From contig NW_024468917.1 of assembly GCF_011745365.1 (NCBI RefSeq), positions 2,289,501-2,353,500 of the forward strand: a DNA stretch of 64,000 nucleotides. The letters run 5' to 3'. Position 1 is the stretch's first letter, and every line of letters starts with the position of its first letter. The stretch is from Cryphonectria parasitica EP155 (lineage: Eukaryota > Ascomycota > Sordariomycetes > Diaporthales > Cryphonectriaceae). Shown here piece by piece: positions 12,001 to 22,561 of the stretch. A program made the position numbers and the translations under genes. The notes under the pieces were generated by a model. It saw only the letters and a program-made list of their open reading frames with translations. It was not told the origin of the DNA and did not search any database.

Positions 12001-12492
12001 GCTGATACACAAGCCAGCATCGACATCACCTCCACACCCGACTCCATCTTCATCTTTAAGCTTGTCCCTCCTCGGGCTGGCCTGTCCCGGGCTGTCAATT
12101 TCACAAAGCCCACGGTTCACTACTTTGCCGTCCCGAACATCAAGCAGGGTAGGCTATGGATGGCGGCTCTGATGAAAGCGACCATCGATCGCGACGACAC
12201 GCAACCCATTGTGACCAGCTATCAGCAGAAAACCATCTCGCTGCAGAAGGCCCGCCAGATGCGCCATAGGCCTCCGGCACTGATGAACCTCGACGAGAAG
12301 GTGGAGGGCGACGAGGAAAAGAAGAGTGATGGCAAAGAGACAAACGGTGGCGGCCTGGGTATCTACAATGGCACCGGCGAGGATAGCGCCGTCTCAGGGC
12401 TTGAGAAGCTCGGGTTGTCCAGGGTCGGGAGTGAGAGAAGCAAGCAGTTGGAGAATGGCGAGGTCCCAGCGAACCTGCCGATGAGTGCGTAG
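9094..12492 (+). CDS. Boi1/Boi2-like polarity protein (SH3-SAM-PH)
   Basis: Exons are 9094-9148, 9459-9602 and 9836-12492, giving 951 residues. Both junctions complete an SH3 domain (about residues 14-72) with DFTARSSDELTL and WFLGK; the third exon completes FPEV. A SAM domain starts at W214 (WNPDQVAEYLF) and runs to about 280. A long Ser/Pro/Thr-rich disordered linker holds many possible phosphorylation sites and short Pro-rich stretches. A PH domain spans about 703-848 (SGWMKKKSNTL, WKPRLFVLKG, closing RLWMAALMKAT) with an insertion. This order is that of yeast Boi1/Boi2, which link Cdc42 and Bem1 to exocytosis at sites of polarised growth. The likely location is hyphal tips and septa. Length and domain order match the family well. 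The start is fixed by the 18-residue first exon. Confidence 0.93.
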
Positions 12493-13514
12493 TGGGAACT
12501 CTGACAGCCACTGGCAGGACCTACTTCAACTCCGAGCTGGTGGCTAGATGTGGGCACAGTACTACTAAGCCAGACGGCAATTTCTCTCTCTTTCTTGGAG
12601 CATCGATTATAATGCATTCCAATTTTCCTTGTACCCAAACCTGAATACCCCTTTTCCTTCACAGACTACTGGCAATGGAATGCTTCATATACCCCCTTCA
12701 TTAATTTTCGATTATATTATTACTACTACTGCCACTACCACTGCTTCTTCACTTCTTTTCCGTGTGGCCAAACCAACAAAGACACGTTCGTAACAAGTGG
12801 ACTCGAAAGGGAGACCAGACGCCCATGGGAACCTCATCAACGCCAGCACGGGGAAGGAGGAGCGATAAGTTTTGTTGCTGCTTGGTTGTGACGATAAAGG
12901 TGGACGCGCAACTGACGAACGCTGGTCCTGCTTATCTTGGAGGTGAATGGGCTCCTGGAGCTTTACTATATGAGCGAAACGCCTAGCTTAGGAGTGACGT
13001 CGACGCCTGATCCGGGAATAGCTGATTATTACCCGAGGTTGGTTGTGTGCGCGCGCGGATGGGTAGTTGTATCTAGGATGAATAGGACATGGCAGTTTAG
13101 TGTCTGCATGAGAAACTCCTTGACACTGAGTTCTTGTTGGTGTATTGTTGACCGTAAGTTGTCATCCTTGGCGATCATGTTAGACTGCCCATGTCTATGG
13201 GCTAAGGGTGTAACAGCATCTTCTCGGTCACCCTGTATTATCATCACTTCAGGAACCCCAATGACAGTGCAGAACAGAATGGAGTAAACGTAGATAGACC
13301 CTCTTGACTGTCTCTGGGGTCGTAGTGAGAGAGTACATGTATCAGTCTCGGCTTCAGGTACAACCGCGTCGGCTTCTCGATCTCCCCGAACTGCCGAGGT
13401 ATGTAAATAATTATTTATGAACTCCAGCTGCGTCTCCACGCTGATCATCTGCATTCTAGCAACGAACCTTATACTCATAAACCTCCAGCCTGTATCTATG
13501 GTATTACAGAGGCC
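12493..13514. other. Intergenic region, no supported gene
   Basis: This is the 3' flank of the Boi-like gene and the promoter of the SnoaL-like gene. A TTATTACTACTACTGCCACTACCACT stretch near 12715-12740 is a degenerate trinucleotide repeat. No gene is visible; the large minus-strand frame crossing 13029-13925 is antisense to the SnoaL-like gene. Confidence 0.55.
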
Positions 13515-14093
13515 ATGACTGTACTCAACACGCAGCACGCCAAGGACGTCGCGTCCATCAAGTCTCTCATCCAGGCGTTCTTCGACTCGATCAACACAGC
13601 AGACACAAAGACCCTCCAGACCCATTTCTTCCCCTCCGCCGGCCTCACCATCGTCCGACAGGACCCCCCACTGCCGCCCGACGAGTACTCCGCCGGCGTC
13701 ACCGCCACGGGAGGTCCTGATGCGAAGCTCACGGTACAGCTCCGTACAGACATCAAGTCCTTCGTCAAGCTCATCGAGGACGGCCAGAAGCGGCGGGAGG
13801 GCCAGCCACCGGGGCCCGTCCTCCACGAGGCGCCGGATCTGGAGGCTACGGAGGTGAGGATCGAGGCGCTGTTCGCGATGGCTTGGAGCCCGTTTCAGGT
13901 CACTTTTGATGGGGAGCTGCATCATTATGGCACGTTTGTGTATAATCTGGGCAAGACGGGGGGCGGCGGGGCGGGGGCTTGGAAGATTGTGGGTTTGACG
14001 CAGAGTTATAGGAGAACGCCGGGTTGGCCTGAGGGGGGCTTGGATCAGATCTCATGTGGTCATGACGTGTCGTGCTGGGGTTGCGCCTTGTAG
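13515..14093 (+). CDS. SnoaL/NTF2-like fold protein
   Basis: This is a single-exon frame of 192 residues from the ATG at 13515. The N-terminal helix (IKSLIQAFFDSINTAD) and following segments, then FVYNLGK and WKIVGLTQSYRR near the end, follow the helix-plus-curved-sheet pattern of NTF2/SnoaL-like proteins (DUF4440/SnoaL type). These small proteins act as cyclases, isomerases or ligand-binding modules. No catalytic His/Asp pair can be assigned from sequence alone, so the reaction is unknown. The last 25 or so residues (after GWPEGG) are Cys-rich and could instead be read from an unrecognised terminal exon. It lies 300 bases upstream of a Zn2Cys6 regulator on the same strand, which may or may not reflect shared control. 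Confidence 0.75.
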   Translation: MTVLNTQHAKDVASIKSLIQAFFDSINTADTKTLQTHFFPSAGLTIVRQDPPLPPDEYSAGVTATGGPDAKLTVQLRTDIKSFVKLIEDGQKRREGQPPGPVLHEAPDLEATEVRIEALFAMAWSPFQVTFDGELHHYGTFVYNLGKTGGGGAGAWKIVGLTQSYRRTPGWPEGGLDQISCGHDVSCWGCAL

Positions 14094-14220
14094 ATTGCTG
14101 AGGTGAACGATGAAGCTGTTGCTTACACAGACGCGAAGGTGATGTTTACGTTCAACAGCGGTTGCAGTAATTGATGATGATAGTAAATGAGGCGTCGTTT
14201 TACAGTGCAAATACTTCTAT

Positions 14221-14242
14221 AAGTACTTGTACGTAAGTACTT
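14221..14242. repeat. Two AAGTACTT palindromes
   Basis: AAGTACTT occurs at 14221-14228 and again at 14235-14242 in the promoter of the Zn2Cys6 gene. Each copy is its own reverse complement, and TGTACGT lies between them. The site could be regulatory or the remnant of a small repeat. Confidence 0.6.
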
Positions 14243-14392
14243 ACTTAACTAGGCTCTGAAGATGCCCCTGTAAACACCATCGACCCTAACCCTGTAGGAG
14301 CCGTGCCATAACATATCATCCAGCCTATTTCGGCACTTACCAAAGCTGATGTCCTCCATCTTCTCGCAGACAACGAAGCTCACAAACCCAAT

Positions 14393-17047
14393 ATGCCATC
14401 AGAAGCTAGTTGCGAACAACCCAAAAAGAAACCGAGACTCGCCAAGTCATGTGAACAATGCCGAAATAGAAAAGTCCGCTGCGATCTACGCTTTCCTTGT
14501 GGGCCTTGCTTGAAGTCGAGGGACCGGCTGAACTGCGCGTACCGGAATAACCCCGGCGACCTCGTTGTTCCTCGCACCGATCCACCACCAAACGAGCATA
14601 CCGCACCCGTCCCTCCTCCTAATCCCCCTGTTCTGTATAATGAAGGCACCTTTGGGGGGTCAACTGGCCGTGGTGAGGATCATGGCTTTGCGCCGCCCGC
14701 CATCACAGGCGCTACCGCCGCTCCTCTCAGCAACGGTCCAGGACATGCTGTCACAAGGCCCCAAGTTTCCCTAGGGGATAAGCCTCTAACGTCTCAGAGT
14801 GAGTTGATCCTGAGGCTCGCGGAACGCATACGGCGTCTTGAGGACCAAGCGGCCAGTTCTCGTCTGGTGCCTAGTGGTGAGACAGACGCCACGGACGGTC
14901 TGCGAGTACAGCCTACCACACCCCGTCTGCGCTGCACACAGGACAAGGTCAGAATGTTTGGCGAGACACATTGGGTCCATACTGCGGAGAAGGTAACTAG
15001 AGACATTGTTATCCCAGGTTGCGTTCATGGCTGATGAAAGCCTGCCAACAAAAAGGTCTTCAATTTCGCCTCTTTTGATGCCGACGTGGAGCCGGACTTG
15101 GGCCAGCACAGAGTAGACATGACGAAGACGTGGAAAGAGCTCAGAAGTCTGCGTTACTCTTTGAAAGCAAAGCAGCAGGCCGAAGCCCCAATAGACCCGT
15201 CAGATCTCAGTCTCTTTCCGCCGCGGAATGTCTGTGATACACTTACAACACATTATCTGCAAAAGTTCGACCGCATGTATCGCATCTTGATTATACCAAA
15301 GTTGAGGGAGCAGACCAACCAATTCTGGAGGGACTCTCAATCTGTTCCCAAGGTCAGTGTCACGTTCATTGCCCCCTCCCCCGTTCCTCCCTCCAATAAG
15401 TCACACCGCCCTGTCTTCATTGAACCTAGCAGTTGCACAGGAGTTCAACTTGCCTGAATAGCACGTATTCCGACAGTGTTTGTTTTCCCAGTATATTGTT
15501 CACCTGCATCCCTATTGGTCATTTCTTGGCTGATGTCGACCTGGCTCTCCACAGTCTTTCGCCATGAAATATGTCCTGATTCTAGCCACCGGAATGCCGT
15601 TTGCGTCCTTTGCTGGATGCATGGATCAGTCAACACGTCAAGCCAGACAATGGATCCACACGGCTCAGTTATGGCTGGCCACAAACGAGAAGTCAACAAT
15701 CAACTTGCAAGGTCTGCAGATTTTTTGCCTGCTCGTCATTGCACGCCAGGTGAATGGTCTCGGACCCTCGCCATATTTCTCTGCCGCTGCTTTGCTCTCG
15801 CTTGCCGTGCGGATGGGTCTCCACCGGGACAAGGACTTCTTTCCAAACCTCTCGCGTGCACAAGCCGAGTTTATGGCTCGGCTATGGTCCACCGTGGTAG
15901 AGCTGGCACTTGTTTCATCGCTCGAAGACGGCACAGTTCCCCTTGTGCAACTTACGCAATGCGACGTGAAGAGGCCATTGGACATGGATGATTCAGAAAT
16001 GACGGATGAGCCTGTTCATGGGCAGTCATACTCTCTTGGTGATCGGGTCACGGACACAACAATCCAGCTGGTACTGCTGCAATCGCAACAACTACGGATC
16101 CGTGTTTTAGAAGTGGTCAACAGAACTGGGCCTAGAGCTTCATACAATACCATCGTGGACCTCACCAATCAGGTGCGAAAGGCTTGCGCGGAGGTGTCAG
16201 CCTTCTTCGCTTCCCACTCAAAAGTACTAGGGCCCGATGCAGATTTTAACCAAAAATACTTGGATATGTATCTTCGCAAGCACATCCTCTTACTTCACCG
16301 ACCCTTCATGCTCGAAGCTCGACAAGATCCGCGCTTCTACCTATCTCGCAAGATTTGCCTTGAGACAAGCATGATCATGGCCTCTTACACCGACGAGCTG
16401 AACCTGCCGTCACCGAATATGAGTGATTTCTCGAGTCTAATGGTTCATGGCTCCGGCCACCTGCGTGGTGGTTTGAGCCTCGATGTCATCATCACTCTTG
16501 CGTTCGAGGTCAACGCACAGCTCCAGGAGGAGGAGAGTACTCTAGGTCCACTTTCAGGTGATCCAGCCCAACAGCTTGCGCAGCAGGCTCGACAGCCCAT
16601 CACGCGCCGACTGGAGCACATCCGGACGCAGCTGTACGAAATCATCGCCAAAGGAAACCCAACCCTCAAAAGGTTCGGCATAACCTCGGCCTTGCTGGCT
16701 CAGATCAAGGCATTGGAGGCAGGTGAAAACGTCAAAAACGCATTCTTTGATGCCATCAAGGATGTTCTGCAGAAATGCACTGAAACACTTCAGGCGTACA
16801 TGGCCAGCCACGAGGCGCTGGCGTTGAGCTCGACTCAGCTATCACCACCGACTTTTGACAATTTTGACTTCGACCTTGGTGACACGGTATGTCTCTTGCA
16901 TGTCCTGAGCGGCTCGTTGGAGAACTTTTTCTACACTCAGATATAGTGATTGCGCTGATTACCATCCAGCTCGAGGAGTCTATGGATCCTCTGCTTTTCT
17001 TCAATCCCGGCGCATACGAAGGGAGCTCAACCGGTTTTTCGTTCTGA
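14393..17047 (+). CDS. Zn2Cys6 fungal transcription factor
   Basis: Exons are 14393-14992, 15056-15352, 15555-16886 and 16970-17047, all in phase 0, giving 768 residues. The binuclear zinc cluster is at residues 20-48 with Cys20, 23, 30, 36, 39 and 48 (spacing 2-6-5-2-8), preceded by a basic stretch KKKPR. A Pro-rich linker and a short coiled-coil (LILRLAERIRRLEDQ) for dimerisation follow. The middle-homology (fungal_trans) region runs from about residue 200 and includes YLQKFDRMYRILIIP and the helical QTLQ-like stretches after LQIFCLLVIA. The last exon adds a 25-residue tail ending GFSF; without it the frame would end at 16946. This should be a nuclear, sequence-specific regulator, commonly of metabolism. 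Its targets are unknown. The 202-base second intron is the least certain border; its acceptor is chosen at CTCCACAG/TCTTTCGCC. Confidence 0.88.
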
Positions 17048-17410
17048 GATGGTTGGCTTAATCGAGAAAGTCGAAACAAATTGAAATGCGCGTCGCAAGC
17101 ATTCAGGCACAGAGGTGATGTACGCACAAGGTAAATGTACAGCGGAGTCTCCATTTATACTGTCCCTGTGGAGAAACTTGTATTGAAAGCACTAATGTAC
17201 CATGTACTGAGGTCATACTGGCTCGTCTCTGAGCGTAGAAAAGCGGGCTATACTCTTGGAACAATCAAGATTGGTCCCCACCAAGTTTCTGATCTCACCG
17301 AACAAGATATTGGTACTCAGATGTATTTGTGCTAGAGGGGATATAACGAGTTATACAATTTTATAACATTCTGGTTCAGACAGCTACTGACCATTGGAAC
17401 CTTGCTCTGG
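17048..17410. other. Convergent intergenic region
   Basis: These 363 bases lie between the 3' ends of the Zn2Cys6 gene and the dehydrogenase gene. They should hold both polyadenylation regions. No gene or repeat is visible. Confidence 0.6.
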
Positions 17411-18679
17411 TCAGTAAACAAACTCTTGTCCCACCAGTCTCTCAGTCAGCTTCCACAACCTCTCAGCCTCAATATCATCCCGAGCCCAGACCTTGACATA
17501 GTCCGAAGTCGCCAAATCAGCAAGCTGGCAATCATGTACAAAGCCGCCATTGCTGTCTACTCTCTTCAAGTCAGCTTCTCTCGATCGGAAAAAGTCCACC
17601 GGTATGATAGCTGGGCTCTTACGTTTCAAATCGGGGCTGAATGCCGCAAAAACGAGGGTGGAAGCGCCACACTCGATGCTCTTGAAGGTGAATCTGCCTG
17701 AGAAGAGTACCCATCCCTCTATATTCCCAAGTGCCTGGTCGACGGCAGCTACACAAAGTCTCAGCACGCTCAAGGTCATATGCAAAGGCGATAAGATTGA
17801 GAAAACCAGGACGAGCACTCACTCATCTCCGCATAGTCCACCGCCGGGTCAAGATGCGCGCCGAGCAGGGTGCCGCCGACAAGCCCAGGGCAGAGGCTGT
17901 ACGCCTGCAACCCGTGCTTCTCACCGAGCTTTGTTGCCAGGCTGCGGGCGAAGAGCATGTTGGCCGTCTTGGACTGTCCATAAGCACGCCATCTATCGTA
18001 CGTCTCGCCGTTCTACGAGGCCATATGTGAGTAACGCGGGTTTCCTGATTCGTGGGTCAAGTAACAATCACGTGCAGAAAGTGAGATCTTTGGAAAATCT
18101 TCTCGCCCACAAAGAATTTGGACATACGCTGAAATTATAGTCGCCCCACCGGATGCCCCCGAGGCGGTGGCCATTACTGCTCACGGGCACGATCCGCGGC
18201 GCTTCGGACTTGAGGATCTTGGGCATGATTAGGTTGGTGAAGAGGAAGGGCCCCAGGTGGTTGGTGGCGAGCTGGCTCTCGAATCCGTCCGGCGAGACTG
18301 CGTACTCGGTGCCCATGATGCCAGCGTTCAGCATGACGACGTCCACACGGGGGACATCTTCATAGGCCAGGAGGGCAGAGGCCGCCTCGCGGACGGAGGC
18401 GAGAGAGCTGAGGTCGACCTGGAGAACACGTGTCTCGGCGGTTGTGATGGCGTCCGCCGTCTGTTGCGTCTTCTCGAGGCTGCGGCCGGCCAGAATGAGC
18501 AGACGGGGCTGGGCGCTGGCGATGCTCACGGCAAACGTGCCGCCGATGCTGGTCAGAGATGCCCCTACGACGAGGACAATCTTGTCCCTGATCTGGCTGC
18601 TGTACTTTTCGGCCAGCTCAGTTGCGGTTGTCGTCGCGTCATAGGGCGCAGCATTGAAGGCGGGACGTTCCGAGGCCAT
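17411..18679 (-). CDS. Short-chain dehydrogenase/reductase (WWOX/retinol-DH-like)
   Basis: On the minus strand the exons are 18679-18128, 18012-17823 and 17748-17411, with a probable further 63-base intron at 17622-17560. The protein is 338 residues if that intron is removed and 359 if kept, since it is a multiple of three with no stop. The cofactor loop is VVGASLTSIGGTFA, an unusual variant of TGxxxGxG. Asn-Ala-Gly (LNAGIMG), a Ser-bearing strand (VPVSSNGHRL) and the catalytic YGQSK motif follow. The C-terminal CGASTLVFAA and LWKLTERLVG segments are typical of this fungal group. It should oxidise or reduce a small alcohol or carbonyl with NAD(P)(H); the substrate is unknown. The ATG at 18679 is the first true ATG, since the upstream frame begins at GTG. 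It is convergent with the regulator gene. Confidence 0.88.
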
Positions 18680-20085
18680 GATGTTAGGCACAATCTGGCG
18701 AAAGAAATGTTTGTTTGGGTTGAGGAGTCAGGGCTCGAAGGGAAGCTGAGTGGATCTTGTTATTGTTTCTCGAGTATGAGGAGGGCAAAAACAGGCGATG
18801 ATCTGGATTAAATAGACGCCTGCAAGAACATCCCCTTCAGGGCTTCCGTATTAATACTCGCTCTCTAGGCGTGCCTCAAGGGAAGATCGGCGATAACACC
18901 TGTCACAACTATGCGGCGCAGCGCCTCGCAATGCCCGATGGGAATGATTGTTGCACCGAGCCATGGAGTTCATGAGGTCCATCGGCCTTCTTCCTGCACG
19001 GCAAAAGGCCGTTGGCTTGACTTGGCTTACAGTTGATTGCCTTCTAGATTCGGCTTCATAATACTGCGTCCTTGGCATCTTCTCCTACGCCGGCAGGCTA
19101 ATAGAAGGTAAAGCTGTCAAGCCCGGATTTAAGTGGGCAGTAAATTCTACTCCTTATCGTATAATCTCCTGTACTACCATGTATTTGGGAGGGGATTAAT
19201 ATTACGGGGCTTCGGATTTAGGCCTGGCGAGATCGGTCTAGCTGGCGTCAGCCATATGTCAGCAGGACGAATTCCAGCCAACGCTGACTTTGGCAGAGAA
19301 GGAGAAGTCGGTCACATGTGAAGTTTCCCTATGTTCTTGACAACATGCACAAGAAATGATTTCATGCTTACTCTAAATGAGAGCTACTGACCATTGTTCT
19401 CCGCGATATTAGAGATAATATGTCTGCTAATCGAGACAATTCAATGCATTTGTAGATATTCATCCACTAGTTCCTATTCTTACCTCAGTAGGTACTATGG
19501 AAGCATTATAGTCAGAATGCAAAATGGCTAATTATCATTGCGTTCTGCAGGAGTTTCATTGCACACCGTCAAAGACCCTATGGAGACAGACAAGAAGTGT
19601 AGAGTATGGATTGTATTATCGACAAAGAGGCAAAGACAGTGAGTGAGTGATAGCGTTGTGAGGACTTGGAACATTGCAAAGGCTTTGCTAGGTGTATCTT
19701 AGTCTCCATTGGACGGAAGTGCTGGATACCATTTCAGGTTATATGTATTGAAGCTTTCTCGTTTCCCCTCCTCTTTTCTTCCCTTTCCTTCCTTTTCTTC
19801 TTTTTCGCCTACTGCCTCCCTTCATTTTTTTTAATCTCACATAAGTCTCATCTGCTGATCCCGATTTGTAGCGTGCAACGAGCCTATGCTTCTGAAGTGC
19901 CATTACCAGATTCCCCTAGACCTAGGACTGCTTCTCTACAGCACCCTTCTCCGAGTAAGACGACTAGATTATTCCGGGTAAAGAGAAATACTCTGGTCAG
20001 AGGTGATAGATATTAAAATATTACCAAGTCATCATGGTAGTGGATATTTATTGTCTGAAATGACTAAATTTGTCTCACAATCAAG
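18680..20085. other. Intergenic region, no supported gene
   Basis: The sequence is fairly AT-rich and contains a polypyrimidine stretch at 19755-19830. No open frame with conserved motifs, RNA gene or transposon end was found. Confidence 0.55.
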
Positions 20086-20276
20086 TCATAGCGGATAGAC
20101 CATTTGCTTGATGATCCAGATGGCTACACCCACTGCAATAATTCTTCCGACACAGCATGGTCTCGATGACTTGGCCCCCGAATCTGGGTAAGCAGACTTG
20201 GCACTTGCCATACCTGGGAAGCGACAGGAATGTCAGCAGATGCAGATTGACGGAACAAGCACTTACACACCACCAT
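20086..20276 (-). CDS. Possible 45-residue membrane peptide (weak)
   Basis: A ten-base first exon (20276-20267, ATGGTGGTGT) is followed by a very canonical intron on the minus strand (20266-20214: GTAAGT donor, TGCTGAC branch site, CTTCCCAG acceptor, 53 bases). The second exon 20213-20086 ends in TGA. The predicted product is 45 residues with one hydrophobic segment near its end (VGRIIAVGVAIWIIKQMV), so a single-pass membrane peptide is possible. I recognise no family. The case rests on the intron signals and the hydrophobic segment alone. Other frames of the second exon, including a Cys-rich one, are also open, so the intron may belong to a longer transcript or a non-coding RNA. Confidence 0.3.
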
Positions 20277-20783
20277 CGGGCACTCAGGTCTCGCTTATTT
20301 CCCTCTATTTCTGAGGAGGTGCCCAAAAAAGCCCAAGTCGAGAAAGAGCACCACTTGACCCGGAAGGACCTCCACCGAATATTAGATACGTCCCTATTCG
20401 GGGAGCTCTCAAGCTGTAGGCCAAGACTTGCAGATGGACGGCAACAGGTCTCAGCAAAAGGTCTCAGTACCCAAGGTTTCAAACTCTGTGGCTTGAGAGT
20501 GTGGGTGAGCTCGTATTTGTCCCAATTGTAGTACACGTGACTCCTCGTTTTGTAACATTGACGGCCCGATTCTCACATAGTGGTCTGACTGGGAGGACGA
20601 GCCCGACGGCTGAGACACAGTCCAATTCCAGTATAGAGCATTTGGAGCCTCTCGTGTATTGCTATTAAAGTATGGTCGTCTGCTCTGTAATTCCAGAGCA
20701 TACTTTCAGTATTGGAGCAGGTCTTTTGGTAGAAAACGGTCATACCTTGTTGTCAACATACTTTATCCAAATCGAAGGCAGCC
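20277..20783. other. Intergenic region
   Basis: About 500 bases lie between the possible minus-strand peptide and the secreted protein gene. A minus-strand frame open to 20536 is not conserved in any way I can see. Confidence 0.5.
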
Positions 20784-21315
20784 ATGCTCTCGAAGTCGTA
20801 CCTCATTACCCTCGTGTAAGTTCTCGAGTAGTGATAAGGGATCGTGATTGATGACTGACAAGAGGGTAAGCGGCGCGCTGGCCACCCTGGGCGAGGCGGG
20901 ACGTCCACCTAAGCCCACAAAGCACCACCACGAGAGCATTACAACAACGACAAAAACAACAACGGCAGTTCCGAACAGTGCATGCCCGACTGTGACGGCC
21001 ACGGGTACGGTCTGCTCGACCTGCATATTCCCGGATTGTGTCGAGCTTTTGACCATCACTAATCCTTGTGATTGCCCGACGTCCGTGGCGACGATCTTGC
21101 AAGACTTTCCGTGCACCAGTGGAGGCTGTCATGGAGGCTGCGGCACCTTGTACACAGTTCTCCCGACTTGTGTAAGTACTCCCAAGACCCGTTCCTCCGA
21201 TCATGGGATTGTTGGCGCAGCACCCAACGGCATAGACATGGCTTCGTATTCTGACCATGCGAGAAGGGCTACTAAATATGCTATAATCCTTGGGAATCAA
21301 CTTTCGTTTCTGTGA
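20784..21315 (+). CDS. Small secreted cysteine-rich protein
   Basis: Exon 1 is 20784-20815 and exon 2 starts at 20865. The 49-base intron has a GACTGAC branch site and joins a signal peptide (MLSKSYLITLVVSGALA). The mature part starts with a Lys/His patch (PPKPTKHHHE) and a Thr-rich linker, then about ten Cys in roughly 65 residues, with CSTCIFPDC, CDCPTSV and CHGGCGTLY motifs. This is the profile of an apoplastic small secreted protein, possibly effector-like or cell-wall associated; function is not known. The 3' end is uncertain. Reading through gives 21315, but a GTAAGT donor at 21172 directly follows the last Cys, and the tail after it is unlike the rest. An intron to about 21220 would end the protein a few residues later. 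It lies 0.5 kb from the acetoin-pathway pair. Confidence 0.7.
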
Positions 21316-21835
21316 CGGTAGGTCTTTATTTCCGTTCAAAAAAGATCCTCAGGACCATCGATAACACGACTGGCAATGGTTCCGCCCGAGTTACGATCCT
21401 AATTCCGAGTTTCAACGTCACTAACAGAAAAGCACTAGTAATCAAAGCAGATCTTTTCCAGGGCTCCAGTGAACATGACGGGCTACGTACAGGGGAAATG
21501 GTAGAGAGACCCAGACGTTGACGCCGACCAATCAAAGTAGCAATTGAGAAACATTCTTGGAGAATTTATACGTAATTACTTAGCGGGTAGCTTAAAGAAG
21601 ATTCACCAATAACGACTGCCCAAGCCCAATTTGCTTGAATACAGCACATGCTTAGCTATGTGTCCGACTGAGAGATCTTGTGTGGACTCTGTAGTGGAGT
21701 TGATGGAATCAAAACGAGCCTCATATCAGCCGAATTCATGACAATGGAAAGTTTGGACGCATCAGGGAATGGAACATGGCATAGTCCTCAACTGGGCTAT
21801 GGGAAAGCTGAATTTTAAGGGTACATATCCAGAAT
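21316..21835. other. Intergenic region
   Basis: This is the convergent gap between the secreted protein and the decarboxylase gene. It should hold both terminators. Nothing else is visible. Confidence 0.55.
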
Positions 21836-22561
21836 CTATCCTTCCACAGCGGCAACAGCCGCAGCATCACCTTTCAGCTCAGCTTCGTTGAATTCCGGGT
21901 CATGTGCCGGCAGTTCAAGATGGAACTTGTACGCCGGCGCCACCTCCACCTTGACTTCGCCATCTGAAACCAGAGCAAGGAGATGGCCTCCCCGCTTCTT
22001 GTCTGCACTGATGAAGTGCAGGTGGTCGCCGGCCACGCTCACGTTCTGCATGTACGCGGGTGAACGAAATCCGATGATCGTTCCCTCAACTGGCTCCTCG
22101 AAAGTCTTGGACGTCTGGTGGGCCCCGACCTCGGTGAGACCTTCGTGAGGCTTGCTCTGTCCACCCACTGTCCGGACTGTGATGCTCTTGAAGACGCCCT
22201 GTATGCGTATGGCAAGATAAATGTTATGGGCGTCCGGGAGGAGAAAATGTAGTAAGCCAAAGAGATCGGCCTTATCTGATAGTACGGCGCCGGTGGTCTG
22301 TTCTGGCTGGAAATGCGTGACCATGGCGAAAGGCGCCACGACCTTGGACGCCGGGCTCACGTCGACCGACGCCACGGTGCCGTCGGACTTCATCTGGTAA
22401 GCCACGCCGTCTAGGACGATCATCTCGCCCACCATGTGCCGAAACGTGCCTAGGCCATGGTCGCCGTGGCTGAGGAGGGTCGAGATTGGCAGGCCTTGGT
22501 CAGCCACGCCATCCATCAACGCGGATACTATGGAGTATTGGAAGATTTCATTTGGTGCCAT
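21836..22561 (-). CDS. alsD: Alpha-acetolactate decarboxylase
   Basis: This is an intronless 241-residue protein that should convert 2-acetolactate to acetoin and CO2. The family features are present in order: HGDHGLGTF (residues 32-40), Glu46 in GEMIVLDG, AIRIQGVFKSITVRTV with Arg119, EGTIIGFRSPAY (159-170), and the metal site HLHF plus GGHLL (His180, His182, His193). In bacterial enzymes the H-x-H and downstream His bind zinc, and Glu and Arg residues at equivalent places act in decarboxylation. Length matches bacterial proteins (about 235-285). The ATG at 22561 is the only Met before the conserved region, and there is no signal or targeting peptide, so it is probably cytosolic. It sits head-to-head with acetolactate synthase, which makes its substrate. 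Yeast lacks this enzyme. Bacterial-type sequence without introns suggests horizontal gain. Confidence 0.93.
   Translation of the reverse strand: MAPNEIFQYSIVSALMDGVADQGLPISTLLSHGDHGLGTFRHMVGEMIVLDGVAYQMKSDGTVASVDVSPASKVVAPFAMVTHFQPEQTTGAVLSDKADLFGLLHFLLPDAHNIYLAIRIQGVFKSITVRTVGGQSKPHEGLTEVGAHQTSKTFEEPVEGTIIGFRSPAYMQNVSVAGDHLHFISADKKRGGHLLALVSDGEVKVEVAPAYKFHLELPAHDPEFNEAELKGDAAAVAAVEG

Noticed and set aside
13029..13925. 298-codon minus-strand frame
   Set aside because: It is antisense to the SnoaL-like gene, has no motif, and begins inside that gene; GC-rich coding DNA often leaves the opposite strand open.
20157..20531. 124-codon plus-strand frame
   Set aside because: It has no recognisable motif, and the opposite strand carries better splice signals.
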